The translations under genes and the position numbers were made by a program. This document shows, in pieces, positions 1-9,127 of a stretch of 64,000 nt of DNA (position 1 is the first letter of the stretch; each line of letters begins with the position of its first letter). The notes under the pieces were generated by a model. The model made no database searches. It saw nothing but the letters and a program-made list of their open reading frames with translations, and had not been told where the DNA came from. This DNA is from Chloroflexota bacterium (lineage in GTDB: Bacteria > Chloroflexota > UBA6077), in contig JAJZQR010000001.1 in the NCBI GenBank assembly GCA_021806765.1, positions 1 to 64,000 of the forward strand, in the 5' to 3' direction.

Positions 1-562
1 AGAGCCCCAGGTTCGCAGAAATGTCCCGGCTGATCTCGAACAGGGCCGTGATCTGCGCCGCCCTGCGTGCCGAGGCGGCGTAGAGCCGGGCGTTCTCCAT
101 AGCCGTGGCCGCCTGATTGGCCAGACCCTGGATCAGCCTCATCTCCTTAGGAGAGGGAACGCTACCAGGGGTCGTCCATCCCGCAGCCAGCACTCCCAGG
201 GCGTTGCCACGAAACACCAGAGGCACCGCGAGCGCCGATGAGGCTCCAAGCCGCCTGGCAAGCCCCGCCTCCGGCCGCTCGTCGCCCACGCTTTGAACCC
301 AAACGGGTTCTCGAGTGCGGAGAGCCCTGGCCAGGAAGCCGTTCTCCGCAAGAGGCAGCCGGGAGCCCTCTCCCAGGAAAAGGGGGTCATCGCCACCGCC
401 GGCCCCAGCCACCAGGGAGAACTCCGCTTCGGCATCCTCCGCCAATTCGGCCACCACCACCCAGTCGGCGGCAACGATGCGCAGGAACTGATAGGCCAGG
501 GTACCCAGCACCTGATCGCGCTCGAGAGTAGAGTTCAGCAGACCAGCTACCTCGAGAAGCAT
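1..562 (-). CDS. GAF-domain sensor protein, C-terminal part runs off the window
   Basis: The minus-strand frame stays open to the window edge, so the gene is partial at its 3' end. It reads as a GAF domain: an N-terminal helix (EMLLEVAGLLNSTLERDQVL), a beta-rich core with VPLVFRGNALGVLAAGW, and the closing helix NQAATAMENARLYAAS. It then starts a second signalling segment (ALFEISRDISANLGL) typical of tandem GAF proteins and histidine kinases. The output domain is outside the window. The start is uncertain: ATG at 562 is used here, and a TTG at 622 is possible. Further upstream the same frame has a well-placed ATG near 706 behind a GGTGAG-type ribosome site, but a TAG near 635 separates it from the GAF part. 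Confidence 0.7.
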   Translation of the reverse strand, partial: MLLEVAGLLNSTLERDQVLGTLAYQFLRIVAADWVVVAELAEDAEAEFSLVAGAGGGDDPLFLGEGSRLPLAENGFLARALRTREPVWVQSVGDERPEAGLARRLGASSALAVPLVFRGNALGVLAAGWTTPGSVPSPKEMRLIQGLANQAATAMENARLYAASARRAAQITALFEISRDISANLGL

Positions 563-785
563 CTCGGCTTGAAAGGTCCACCGCCCTCCGTCTGCCTCTC
601 GTCGAAAACCCAGTTCGGCCAAGCTCCTCCCCCACTACTCGCCACGCGGTTCCAGATGGTCGGGACCAGCATGGAAGACGTCTACACTTGCCGGGATAGC
701 ACTCATGATATCTCACCCCCCTCCTCGCCGCCACTTCCACGGTCTGCTAAAATCGTCTCGCAAGCCCTCGAAGGAGTTGAAGACT

Positions 786-1388
786 ATGGGTAGTCCAAGC
801 AAGGATCCGGCAGAGGATAAGCTGGCCCGATCTGTCATGGACGCTCTCTGGCGCTGGGAGCCAATAAGGGCGCGCGATCTGGGGACTGTGCAGGTCATCG
901 TGCAGGGCAGCACTGCGGTTCTCCGCGGCATCGTCGCCAGCGATGCTCACAAGTATGCGGCCAGTCGACTGGCAGAAGCCGTTTCCGGCATCGGCCAGGT
1001 GGTCAACGAACTGGTGACGGATGAGGAGTTGGAGCGCCACATCGCCGTTGCCCTCGCCTCGGACGAGGTTGTCCGCCATCTCCGGATCGCGGTGCGGGCC
1101 GCTATGGGCACCGCCAGACTCTATGGGGTGGTACCGACCCTCGAGATCGCCGACAGGGCGAGAGCCGTCGCCCTCACCGTCCCAGGACTGGCCGGCATCG
1201 AGAGCAAGCTCCAGGTAGTACGGCCGGGCACGCCGGTCATCCTGGCATGGCAGCAGAGCGTCGAGGGGCGTCCCTTCCCCGGTGTGGCCCCGAGCGATGA
1301 GCCGGATGAAGTGCCGCCGCCCACCGAGCCGGAGCGGGAGTTGCCAGGGGCTACACCGAGACCTGCCGGGATGGAGGGAACAGCGTGA
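786..1388 (+). CDS. BON-domain protein
   Basis: A 200-residue protein. Residues about 12-85 form one BON-like unit (VQVIVQGSTAVLRGIVASDA, then a helix ending in VSGIGQVVNELV). A second repeat follows (AVRAAMGTARLYGVVPTLEI, then VPGLAGIESKLQVV). The C-terminal 45 residues are Pro/Glu-rich and probably disordered. BON domains usually bind phospholipid or other hydrophobic ligands, but no signal peptide is visible here. ATG 786 is preceded by AAGGAG and is preferred over the longer open frame from 705. The stop overlaps the next gene's GTG start, so it is probably translated together with nfo. Confidence 0.7.
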   Translation: MGSPSKDPAEDKLARSVMDALWRWEPIRARDLGTVQVIVQGSTAVLRGIVASDAHKYAASRLAEAVSGIGQVVNELVTDEELERHIAVALASDEVVRHLRIAVRAAMGTARLYGVVPTLEIADRARAVALTVPGLAGIESKLQVVRPGTPVILAWQQSVEGRPFPGVAPSDEPDEVPPPTEPERELPGATPRPAGMEGTA

Positions 1389-2239
1389 GGATAGGTGCCC
1401 ACGTTTCGACGGCCGGGGGCGTCCACACTGCCATTGGGCGTGCCCAGGACATCGGCGCCAACTGCATCCAGATCTTTGCGGGCGCGCCCCAGCGGTGGGC
1501 AGAGGCACGGTTCTCCGAGGAGGACGTGGCCGACTTTCGCCGTCTGTCCCTGGAGAAGGATGTCCGGCCGGCCTTCATCCACAGCGCCTACCTGCTGAAC
1601 TTCGCCTCTTCGGATCCTGAGCTTCGAGAGAAATCGGTGCGATCCCTCCTTTCGGCTCTCTCCTGGGCCCAGACCCTGGGGGCAGCCGGTGCCATTACCC
1701 ATTTGGGTAGCAGCAAGGACGGAGACCTGCAGGAGGCAGAGGCGCTGGTATGCCAGTCCCTCTCCAAGGTGCTTCGGGAGGCACCACCGGAACCGATGCT
1801 GCTGCTGGAAAGCTGCGCCGGACAGGGAAACACCATCGGGCGACGCTTCGAGCAACTGGGCTCCATCCTGCGGAATCTGGGAAACGGCCCCCGGGTGCAG
1901 GTCTGCCTGGACACGGCCCACGTCTTCGAGGCGGGTTACGAAATCACGACTGCTGAGGGGCTGGAGCAAACGATGGAGGAGTTCGACCGAACCGTAGGGC
2001 TATCTCATCTGCGCGTTCTTCACGTCAACGACTCCAAGACGCCTCTGGGATCCAACGTGGATCGCCACGAGAACATCGGCTACGGGCTGATCGGAGAGGA
2101 GGCTTTCGGCCGGATCCTCCATCACCCGGCGCTGCGCCATCTTCCCTTCCTCCTGGAGGTGCCCGGGCTCACCGGGGAAGGGCCCGATAGGCCCAATATC
2201 GAGACGTTGCGACGGCTGGCGGGGGTGGAGAATGTTTGA
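1385..2239 (+). CDS. nfo: Deoxyribonuclease IV (AP endonuclease, EndoIV)
   Basis: A 284-residue protein matching the usual length of endonuclease IV, the Zn-dependent TIM-barrel enzyme that cuts 5' of abasic sites in base excision repair. The N-terminus has the family start RIGAHVSTAGGVHTAI. Later metal-ligand segments are visible: LLLESCAGQGNTIG (Glu), CLDTAHVFEAGY (Asp-x-x-His), HVNDSKTPLGSNVDRHENIG (Asp and His) and FLLEVPGLTGEGP. The GTG start overlaps the BON gene stop (GTGA), and its end overlaps the following gene by 8 bp, indicating an operon. Confidence 0.92.
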   Translation: MRIGAHVSTAGGVHTAIGRAQDIGANCIQIFAGAPQRWAEARFSEEDVADFRRLSLEKDVRPAFIHSAYLLNFASSDPELREKSVRSLLSALSWAQTLGAAGAITHLGSSKDGDLQEAEALVCQSLSKVLREAPPEPMLLLESCAGQGNTIGRRFEQLGSILRNLGNGPRVQVCLDTAHVFEAGYEITTAEGLEQTMEEFDRTVGLSHLRVLHVNDSKTPLGSNVDRHENIGYGLIGEEAFGRILHHPALRHLPFLLEVPGLTGEGPDRPNIETLRRLAGVENV

Positions 2240-2999
2240 TCTGCGCTCGCGGAATCTGGGACGGCCGTGGGTTATCGGCCATCGAGGAGCCTCGGGAGAG
2301 GCCCCGGAGAACACCCTTGCGGCTTTTCGACTGGCCCTGGAGCAGGGAGCCGACCTGATAGAGACGGACGTGCACCTGACGGCCGACGGGTTCCCGGTGG
2401 CGATTCACGACCACACCGTTGATCGAACGACCAATGGCCACGGTCTGGTTCGACAGTTGACCCTTGCCCAGATCAAGGAACTGGACGCAGGATCCTGGTT
2501 CTCTCCCCAGCACACTGCGGAGCGGATCCTGACCTTGGACGAACTGCTGGAGTGGGCCGCTGGCAAGACCCCGGTGTCCATCGAGATCAAGAACGGGCCG
2601 ATCTACTATCCCGAGATCGAGGACCGGGTAGTGGATACCCTCCGCCGCCACGACATGACCCAGTCGGCCATCGTGATCTCCTTCGACCATGGGGCTATCC
2701 TCCGGATCAAGCAGCGCTGCCCCGAACTGCTGGCCGGCGTTCTCTTCGCCTGCACCCCCGTTGCCGCCTCCGCCCTTGCGCTCCAGGCCGAGGCCAACTG
2801 TCTCCTGCCCCACTGGAGCAACCTCACGCAGGAAATGGTGGAGGAGGCGCACTCCAACAACCTGGCAGTAAGCCCCTGGGTGATCGATCAGAGGACGGAG
2901 TTGGAGTGGGTTCTGGCCCAGAGCATCGACGCCATTGCCACCAACTATCCGGGGAAGGTTATCTCCTGGCTGAAGCGAGACCCGAGTGCTGGGTTCTGA
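2232..2999 (+). CDS. ugpQ: Glycerophosphodiester phosphodiesterase
   Basis: A 255-residue GDPD-family TIM-barrel enzyme that hydrolyses glycerophosphodiesters to glycerol-3-phosphate and an alcohol. Signature segments are present: VIGHRGASGEAPENTLAAF (catalytic His and Arg), IETDVHLTADGFPVAIHDH (Glu/Asp metal ligands and the second catalytic His), VSIEIKN and the C-terminal VSPWVIDQRTELEWVL. No signal peptide, so it is cytoplasmic. It overlaps nfo by 8 bp. The symbol is given by family only. Confidence 0.88.
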   Translation: MFDLRSRNLGRPWVIGHRGASGEAPENTLAAFRLALEQGADLIETDVHLTADGFPVAIHDHTVDRTTNGHGLVRQLTLAQIKELDAGSWFSPQHTAERILTLDELLEWAAGKTPVSIEIKNGPIYYPEIEDRVVDTLRRHDMTQSAIVISFDHGAILRIKQRCPELLAGVLFACTPVAASALALQAEANCLLPHWSNLTQEMVEEAHSNNLAVSPWVIDQRTELEWVLAQSIDAIATNYPGKVISWLKRDPSAGF

Positions 3000-3078
3000 G
3001 TTCTGGGTTCTAGGTGCTGAGTGCTGAGTGCTCGATACCTGAATTCTCAGTCCCCAGTCCCCAGTCCCCAGTCCTCAG
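3000..3078. repeat. Short tandem heptamer-like repeats (CTGAGTG / CAGTCCC family)
   Basis: The gap between the convergent GDPD and sensor kinase genes is filled by degenerate 7-bp units, first of the GTGCTGA type and then four or five copies of CAGTCCC/CAGTCCT ending at the kinase stop codon. Related tracts occur near 9903, 31207 and 45528 in this window. They resemble the short tandemly repeated repetitive sequences known from cyanobacteria, with no unique spacers, so this is not a CRISPR array. Confidence 0.7.
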
Positions 3079-6000
3079 TCCTGGCCGGGCGCCACGGGGA
3101 TTGTGAAGGCGAAGGTGCTGCCCCTTCCCGGTATCCCGTCGCTCTCCACCCAGACCTTCCCACCATGAAGCTCCACGAGTCCCTTGGTGATCGCCAGCCC
3201 CAGACCGGTGCCACCGAAGAGACGACGCGAGGAGGAGTCCACCTGGTGGAACTTGTCCCATATCCGTTCCTGGTGCTCCGCCGGGACACCCACACCGGTG
3301 TCGGACACCATCACCGCGATTAGACCAGGTTCCCTACCCTTGGGGGACCATCGCTCTGAGGAGCCGGACTCTCCCTCGTAGGGCTTCGCCAGAAGAGTGA
3401 CCGTTCCACCCTCCGGAGTGAACTTGATGGCGTTGGAGAGGAGATTCCCCAGGATTCGCTGCAGCTGTTCTTCGTCCGCCAGGACGAGAGGCAGGCCACT
3501 GCAGACCGTTTGGACCAGGCTGATGCCCTTGGAGGCCGCCAGCACTCCCACCGCTGCGAGGGCACGGTCCGCCGCTGAGAACAGATCCACCGCACCGAGG
3601 AACAGCTCCTGCTTGCCGGCCTCCAGCCTGGAAGCGTCGAGAAGGTCGTTTATCAGCACCAGCAGCCGCTGGGTAGCTGCCCGGATGGCGCTGAGGGCCT
3701 CAGTCTGCTTTGGGGCCATGGGACCCCGTAGACCGCGTAGGAGGATGTCCGTGTATCCCAGTACTGCCGTGATGGGGGTGCGCAGTTCGTGGGAGACGAC
3801 CGCCACGAACTCGTCTTTCATCCGCTCGACCTCTCTCTCGGCCGTCACATCCCTGAGCACCACCACAGCCCCGGTGATCTCGCCGGATTCGTTTCGCAGC
3901 GGGCTCGCGCTAGCGCTGTAGACCTTCTCCCCGGTGGCCGAGCCGACCGTTATGCTCTCGCCCAGGATGAGCACGCCGTCCAGGGCCCGCGGCACCAGCA
4001 ACTCGCGGCCCGCACGACCGTTGCCGGATGCGGTTCCGGCCTCGGGATCGTGGGGCGATTTCCCATGGGAACCAAGGAGCCGGCCCATCTCCTCCCCTAG
4101 CATCCGTTTGGCCGCCTCGTTGACGATGGAGACAGCACCGGCTTCGTCGGTCACCACGACACCGTCCACCATTTGGGAGATGATGGTTTCCAGATGCCGG
4201 CGCTGCGCCTGGCTCTCCTGGAGGAGCCGCCTGTTCTCGATGGCTACCCCTATCCTGTCGGCCAGGTTCATGGCCAGGGAAAGGTCGGCCCCGTCCAGGG
4301 GTTGCCGGGTGTGCGTGGCGGCGATGAGTAGTACTCCTAGAGTCCGGCCTGGAGCCCTCAAGGGGACAGCAAGACGAGATAGCGGCGTGATCCTTCGCAA
4401 GTCGACGATCTCCTCCACGGACTGGGCCGTCTCCCGAACCTCGGCGGCGATCTCCTCCTTCGACACCTCGGTGACCAGCACCGGCTCGCCCGTCCGAGCC
4501 ACCTGCCCAATCAACCCCTCGCCGAAGCCGATGGGATGCCGGCGCAGCAGTTCACGGATGGTCCTGAGCCTCTCATCGTCCTGATGATAGCAGGCCTCCA
4601 GCCGAAGCAGCTTCTCCCGATCATCCAGCAGGTAGATGCTGCACCAGTCTCCCACCACCTCCGCGATCATCCTGGCCACCCGCTCCAGCTCCATGGTGCT
4701 GCCCAACAGGGCGCCCACCTCGGACAGAAGGCGGGACCGCCGCTCCGCCCGCTCCAGTTCGTGAACCTTCTCCCGGAGCCGTTCGTCGGTCTGCTCGTAA
4801 AGCCGAGCGTTCTCGATGGCCAATCCCAACTGGTAGCCGATGGCCGTCAGCAGATCGGCGTCTCTTACGGCGAAGCTCTTGCCCTCGTTGCTGACAACGG
4901 CAATGGCTCCCAGGCGCCTCCCCTTGCTCATGATAGGTGCGCAGGTGCATGCACCCAGAGGGGATAGTCGATTCGGCGTCGCACCCAGGGTACGCACCGG
5001 CCCCAGGGCGGCAACCACCCCTTCGATAGCTCTCCCCTCCAAGTTCAGATCCTCGGACAGCCGTAAGGGGTGCAGGCGGCACGATTCCACCGCGTCGGGG
5101 GTTAGCCCTTTCCAGACCGACAAACGCATTCGCTCCGTCCCATCGTCCAGAAGGAAGATAGCGCCGGCTTCTGCCGCCATCACAGCCATTACCTTCTCGA
5201 TGGCCGACTCCAGGATCTCGTCCGGCTTGAGAGTGCTGCTCAGAGCCACCGCGATGTCGTCCAGGGCGTCCAACTCCCGATTGCGCCCATCCAACTCGGA
5301 GACGGTTCGCTCCAGACTCTCCTTGGCCTCCGAGAGTTGGACGTAGGGGCGATGGACCGAGGTGATCAGCAATGCTCGAAAGATCAGGTAGTAGACGATC
5401 ACCTTGTAGAAGTGACCAAGAAGGTTGTAGACGTCGTAGGGGTTGTAATAGACGGTGAAGGCCAGGCCGCTATACACGTTGGCCACCAGGGCCGCCATGA
5501 TCAGAACGATAGCCTCGTCCCTGGTAGATCGATAGAGCCTGAAATGGGCTACCAGCGCCATCAGACTGACGGCGACGGCACCGTACTCCAGGGCGATCTT
5601 GAGGGGCGTGAGGCCCTGCCCCTCGACAAACATGGAGGGCAGACGTGAATCGAAGAGGGTGACCACCAGCAGGACTACCAGGCTGACCAGCAGGTTGGCC
5701 CCCGCCAGCAAGTAGCGACGCAGAAACTTCCGGCGCGAATGAGGCCGGACGTGGGCCGCCGCCCAGAGCACCAGCGCCGACCAGTAGTTGGAGGCCAGCC
5801 AGTAGTAGATCGCCTTGTCCGCCGTGTTGGCCGTCAGGAACGCCGGCATTCCCTGATAGGAGAAGATGTGCATGGTGCCGAGAGCGGCCACGGCCAGAAA
5901 GCCTGAGGCCACGAAGAGGCTCTGGGCATTGCGGTTCTGCTTGGAGGCTTCCCAGTTGACGATGAAGACCGCGAAGCTGACGAGGACGCTGGCCAACTCC

Positions 6001-6149
6001 AGCAGAGTGTGGAGGACCAGGTACCGGTCCGCCATCGCGACGAAGTACAGTCGAGGCTCTAGGGCATAGACTAGAGCGAAGACCCCGCCGAGGATCAACG
6101 CCAACAGAAGCAGCCCCTCTTCAGACCGCCGCAGCTTTCTGGATGCCAC
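3075..6149 (-). CDS. MASE3-GAF-GAF-PAS sensor histidine kinase
   Basis: A 1024-residue membrane sensor kinase. Residues about 1-260 contain some seven hydrophobic helices of the MASE3 type (SYQGMPAFLTANTADKAIYY, DVYNLLGHFYKVIVYYLIFR). A coiled coil links to two GAF domains (about 290-450 and 470-640), then a PAS domain (IISQMVDGVVVTDEAG). The HisKA domain carries VSHELRTPITAVLGY (phospho-accepting His) and the HATPase domain carries NAIKFTPEGG, DTGVGVP and GGTGLGLAITKGLVELHGG. No response regulator adjoins it. The GTG start has GGAGGGG just upstream. Confidence 0.9.
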   Translation of the reverse strand: MASRKLRRSEEGLLLLALILGGVFALVYALEPRLYFVAMADRYLVLHTLLELASVLVSFAVFIVNWEASKQNRNAQSLFVASGFLAVAALGTMHIFSYQGMPAFLTANTADKAIYYWLASNYWSALVLWAAAHVRPHSRRKFLRRYLLAGANLLVSLVVLLVVTLFDSRLPSMFVEGQGLTPLKIALEYGAVAVSLMALVAHFRLYRSTRDEAIVLIMAALVANVYSGLAFTVYYNPYDVYNLLGHFYKVIVYYLIFRALLITSVHRPYVQLSEAKESLERTVSELDGRNRELDALDDIAVALSSTLKPDEILESAIEKVMAVMAAEAGAIFLLDDGTERMRLSVWKGLTPDAVESCRLHPLRLSEDLNLEGRAIEGVVAALGPVRTLGATPNRLSPLGACTCAPIMSKGRRLGAIAVVSNEGKSFAVRDADLLTAIGYQLGLAIENARLYEQTDERLREKVHELERAERRSRLLSEVGALLGSTMELERVARMIAEVVGDWCSIYLLDDREKLLRLEACYHQDDERLRTIRELLRRHPIGFGEGLIGQVARTGEPVLVTEVSKEEIAAEVRETAQSVEEIVDLRRITPLSRLAVPLRAPGRTLGVLLIAATHTRQPLDGADLSLAMNLADRIGVAIENRRLLQESQAQRRHLETIISQMVDGVVVTDEAGAVSIVNEAAKRMLGEEMGRLLGSHGKSPHDPEAGTASGNGRAGRELLVPRALDGVLILGESITVGSATGEKVYSASASPLRNESGEITGAVVVLRDVTAEREVERMKDEFVAVVSHELRTPITAVLGYTDILLRGLRGPMAPKQTEALSAIRAATQRLLVLINDLLDASRLEAGKQELFLGAVDLFSAADRALAAVGVLAASKGISLVQTVCSGLPLVLADEEQLQRILGNLLSNAIKFTPEGGTVTLLAKPYEGESGSSERWSPKGREPGLIAVMVSDTGVGVPAEHQERIWDKFHQVDSSSRRLFGGTGLGLAITKGLVELHGGKVWVESDGIPGRGSTFAFTIPVAPGQD

Positions 6150-6430
6150 GCACCCCTCCGCACTACTGTTCGGTGAAGGCCGCTCGCGCCCAACTCACCC
6201 CCAACTACACCGGCGTCCCTATCCCAGGGCAAACGTCCATCACACCGGTACCTTATGCGGAATTGGGGGCAATCAGCAAGCAATCACAAGGGCAACTACA
6301 GCATAGCACAGCGCTCCCTTGTGTGACAGGTAATTACTGGCATGACCTCTGCACCTCGGAGGGCGGGCCGCCCGCCGGGTGGCATGTTGAGTTGCGCCCG
6401 CAAAGGAGTGCAGGCCCAGGAGGAAATAGG

Positions 6431-6871
6431 ATGCGCGCCACAGATGGCAAAGCGCCGGTGCTGACCATGGCTGATGCTCTGGAGCTGTACTACGATCTGC
6501 TGCAGCAGGCCAAAGGAATGGAGCAGCAGGTCCGCCTCCTGAGAGACAGGATACTCCAGTCCCTCGCCTCCAGGAAGATCGACCGGCTCCAGGTGGACGG
6601 ATACGAGGCGGAGCGCCAGTTGCGCCACCACCCGCCGCAACTCAACGAGGACCGGGCCGCGCAGATCCTGAAGAGCCACGGGCGGCTAGAGGAGTGCCAG
6701 GTGGAGGTCCTCGACCAGCAGAAGGCGACCGAGGTGATAGAGGAGCTGTTCAGACACGGTGCCATCAGCAAGGACGAACTGCCCTACATTTACGTCAAGC
6801 CGACCGAGGCGCTGCTGGTACACCCTCTGGAGCTACCGGAGGCCGCACGGGAGGAGCGACGGGTCGCATAG
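6431..6871 (+). CDS. Conserved-looking coiled-coil protein of unknown function
   Basis: A 146-residue soluble protein with no recognised domain. It is helical: residues about 10-45 predict a coiled coil (ALELYYDLLQQAKGMEQQVR), followed by a charged helix and a small C-terminal unit (AISKDELPYIYVKP). ATG 6431 sits 7 bases after AGGAGGAA, a strong ribosome site, so the longer open frame from 6143 is rejected. No function is assigned. Confidence 0.6.
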   Translation: MRATDGKAPVLTMADALELYYDLLQQAKGMEQQVRLLRDRILQSLASRKIDRLQVDGYEAERQLRHHPPQLNEDRAAQILKSHGRLEECQVEVLDQQKATEVIEELFRHGAISKDELPYIYVKPTEALLVHPLELPEAAREERRVA

Positions 6872-6948
6872 TAGAAGACGGCGAGACGGGGCGACATAGC
6901 GTATAATGGGAGGAACCGAACCGCACGAGAGAAGGCGAGGTCACCAAG

Positions 6949-7713
6949 ATGCTCTTGAATTTCGAAAGAGGCGACGACCGGCGGCCCAAGGGCCATGCTC
7001 TTCTCTACTTCCGCGGCTGGTCCGATCCTTCGGCCATCTTCGCCACCTACCTGATCGTGCCTCCCATCGCAGTCGAGATATCCAAGTACATCCCACCCAT
7101 GTTCGCTGGCCAGTTCCAGCAAATGGGGGCCGGAGGGATCACCGTCTTCCCGTACCCGCCTATACCGGAGAGAGTCGAAAGTCAGGCCCTCCTACAGCAG
7201 CTGGCCCAGGCCCGGGACGACGATCTGATCTTCGGTGGATCTGTCGACGCTTCGGCCCCAGAACGGTTGCTCCACGCTGCAGCGGAAGCCGCCCAACAGT
7301 ACTTCGAGAGCTACTCTTCCCACATTGGGGCTCTACCTGCGGAGCCGGAACTACAGCCGGAGGCAATGCCCGAGGAGACCGGGAGTGTAGACGTCAACGA
7401 GCTGCTGTACGGGCTCATGAGCGAGCGGGACCGGCTTGCCGAGCTGGCAAAACTGACCGGCCAGCTGCGCTACGCGGTGGGGGGAAACGATGCCCGTCTC
7501 ACCCAGGACTCGCTGGCCGAGATCCAGCGGCTGTCCAAGTACCTCCCCGAGAAGTTCAAGGTCGATGAAGTCCTCCAATCCGCTCAGCGCCCCGGCCCCG
7601 AAGGGGACCAGCTAACCCAACTCTACCTGGAGCGGGCCTTCAAGCTGGCCGACGAGGACTACGAGAGGGTCCGAGACCTGGACACCGAGATCCAGAAACT
7701 GAAGAAGAAGTAG
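6949..7713 (+). CDS. Protein of unknown function with coiled-coil C-terminus
   Basis: A 254-residue protein I do not recognise. The first 80 residues look like a globular alpha/beta unit (GHALLYFRGWSDPSAIFATY, VPPIAVEISKYIPPMFAGQF). An acidic linker follows at about 130-150, then helical segments ending in a Lys-rich tail (EIQKLKKK). A TATAAT hexamer lies at about 6902-6907, 42 bases before the ATG, without a clear -35 box. It ends immediately before the pyruvate kinase-like frame, suggesting co-transcription. Confidence 0.6.
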   Translation: MLLNFERGDDRRPKGHALLYFRGWSDPSAIFATYLIVPPIAVEISKYIPPMFAGQFQQMGAGGITVFPYPPIPERVESQALLQQLAQARDDDLIFGGSVDASAPERLLHAAAEAAQQYFESYSSHIGALPAEPELQPEAMPEETGSVDVNELLYGLMSERDRLAELAKLTGQLRYAVGGNDARLTQDSLAEIQRLSKYLPEKFKVDEVLQSAQRPGPEGDQLTQLYLERAFKLADEDYERVRDLDTEIQKLKKK

Positions 7714-7723
7714 AGGCACGTCG

Positions 7724-9040
7724 ACGAGACTCGCCAAAATCCAGGCCACCCTGGGTCCTGCTACCTCCGACCTCTCCGTCCTTCGGCAAATGGCGGACGC
7801 CGGCATGGATGGCTGCCGGCTGAACATGTCCCACTGCTCCCACGACCTGGGCCGAAAGCTGGTTGCCACCGTGCGACGGCTATCGGCCGAGCGGGACCAA
7901 CCTATCGCCATCGGCGCGGACCTACGGGGCCCCAAGCTGCGGATCGGCGATGTGACCGGAGGCAGCGTGCTGCTGGAGCAGGGAGCCATCCTCCAGCTCA
8001 CCTCAGAGGATCGTGTTACCGACCGCCAGACGATCTCGGTGGACTACCCCTACCTGGCCGAAGACCTCCACAACGGCGACCCGATCCTGCTGAACGACGG
8101 TGCCATCGCCCTTCAGGTAGAAGAGGTGCGGAGAGACAGAGTGGTTTGCCGTGTGGAGAAGGGCGGCCCGTTGTCCTCCAGAAAGGGGATCAACTTCCCC
8201 GGCATCCCCTTGAGAGTGCCTTCGTTGACGGAGAAGGATCAGGAAGATCTGGTCTTCGCGGTAGAGGCCAGAGTCGATTTTCTCTTCGTGTCCTACGCCC
8301 GCTCGCGAACTCACCTGCGAGAGGTGCGTGCTGCGCTGAAAAGGCTGGGATCCGACCTGCCGTTGGTAGCCAAGATCGAGCGGCAGGAGGGGGTGGACGC
8401 CCTGCGAGAGATAGTCGAAGAGGCCGAGGGCATCTGCATCGCCCGGGGCGACCTGGGCATAGAGACGCCCCTCGGAACGGTCCCCGAGATCCAGCGAGAA
8501 GCGGTGAGGCTGTGCCGCAAGGCAGGGAAGTTCGTGATGCTGGGCGGGCAGCTGCTGTCTACCATGGCGGCCAGCCCAATCCCCCTCCGGGCAGAGGTGT
8601 CGGATATTGCCACGGCCGTACGGGACGGATTCGACGCCCTGGTGCTGTCCGACGAGACGGCGGTGGGTTCCTATCCCGTGGAGACGGTTCGAGCCGCCGC
8701 GCAGGTGATCGCCCGCGCGGAGAGAGCCCTGAGTGCAGAGGGTCCCGGGCGCCCCACCGACCCCCGACCGGAAGCGCTGGGTGTCGTGGCGGTGGCATCG
8801 GTCGACGGGAGTGCCGCTCGGACCCTGTCGGCCTTCCGAGCCGCATCTCTGATCGTCGCCCTGGTGGAGCAGCCCCAGGCGGCCAACTGGCTGTCCACCT
8901 GGTGGGGAGTGCTGCCGGTTCAGGTAGAGGACTGTTCGACCCCCGAGGCCCTTCGCCGCGCCCTGGACGCCGCTGCGGCCGTGGATCCCTCCCTCGCCTC
9001 CGCCCGTCTACTGACCTGGTACGAGAAGCGGTGCCAGTGA
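7724..9040 (+). CDS. Pyruvate kinase family protein, non-canonical start
   Basis: The family N-terminus is encoded upstream of the first ATG: the frame reads TRLAKIQATLGPATSDLSVL and then MADAGMDGCRLNMSH, the pyruvate kinase beta-barrel start. Starting at ATG 7790 would delete the KI-x-x-T-x-GPA strand. The frame opens at 7703 and has no ATG, GTG or TTG before 7790. ACG at 7724, 7 bases after AGAGG, is the best guess. Other family segments are KIERQEG (active-site Lys and Glu), IARGDLGIETP and LSDETAVGSYP. Two are altered: the substrate-site ATQMLxSM segment reads GGQLLSTM, and LSGET reads LSDET. The C-terminal domain is short. It may be a divergent paralogue rather than the housekeeping enzyme. 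Confidence 0.75.
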   Translation, partial: TRLAKIQATLGPATSDLSVLRQMADAGMDGCRLNMSHCSHDLGRKLVATVRRLSAERDQPIAIGADLRGPKLRIGDVTGGSVLLEQGAILQLTSEDRVTDRQTISVDYPYLAEDLHNGDPILLNDGAIALQVEEVRRDRVVCRVEKGGPLSSRKGINFPGIPLRVPSLTEKDQEDLVFAVEARVDFLFVSYARSRTHLREVRAALKRLGSDLPLVAKIERQEGVDALREIVEEAEGICIARGDLGIETPLGTVPEIQREAVRLCRKAGKFVMLGGQLLSTMAASPIPLRAEVSDIATAVRDGFDALVLSDETAVGSYPVETVRAAAQVIARAERALSAEGPGRPTDPRPEALGVVAVASVDGSAARTLSAFRAASLIVALVEQPQAANWLSTWWGVLPVQVEDCSTPEALRRALDAAAAVDPSLASARLLTWYEKRCQ

Positions 9041-9055
9041 GCGAACACATAGCCA

Positions 9056-9114
9056 CGGAAACACGAAGAGCACGGTGACCTCCAGTTGGTGTCTCCGTGC
9101 TCTCGGTGTTTCCG
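9056..9114. terminator. Bidirectional hairpin between convergent genes
   Basis: A 20-bp inverted repeat (9056-9075 with 9095-9114), 18 of 20 positions paired and a 19-base loop. It lies between the stop codons of the pyruvate kinase-like gene and the RibD-type reductase. T-tracts are weak, so its termination strength is uncertain. Confidence 0.65.
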
Positions 9115-9127
9115 GGGTTTGCCCGCT

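Noticed and set aside
3000..3078. CRISPR array
   Set aside because: The units are 7 bp and contiguous with no unique spacers, and no cas genes are nearby.
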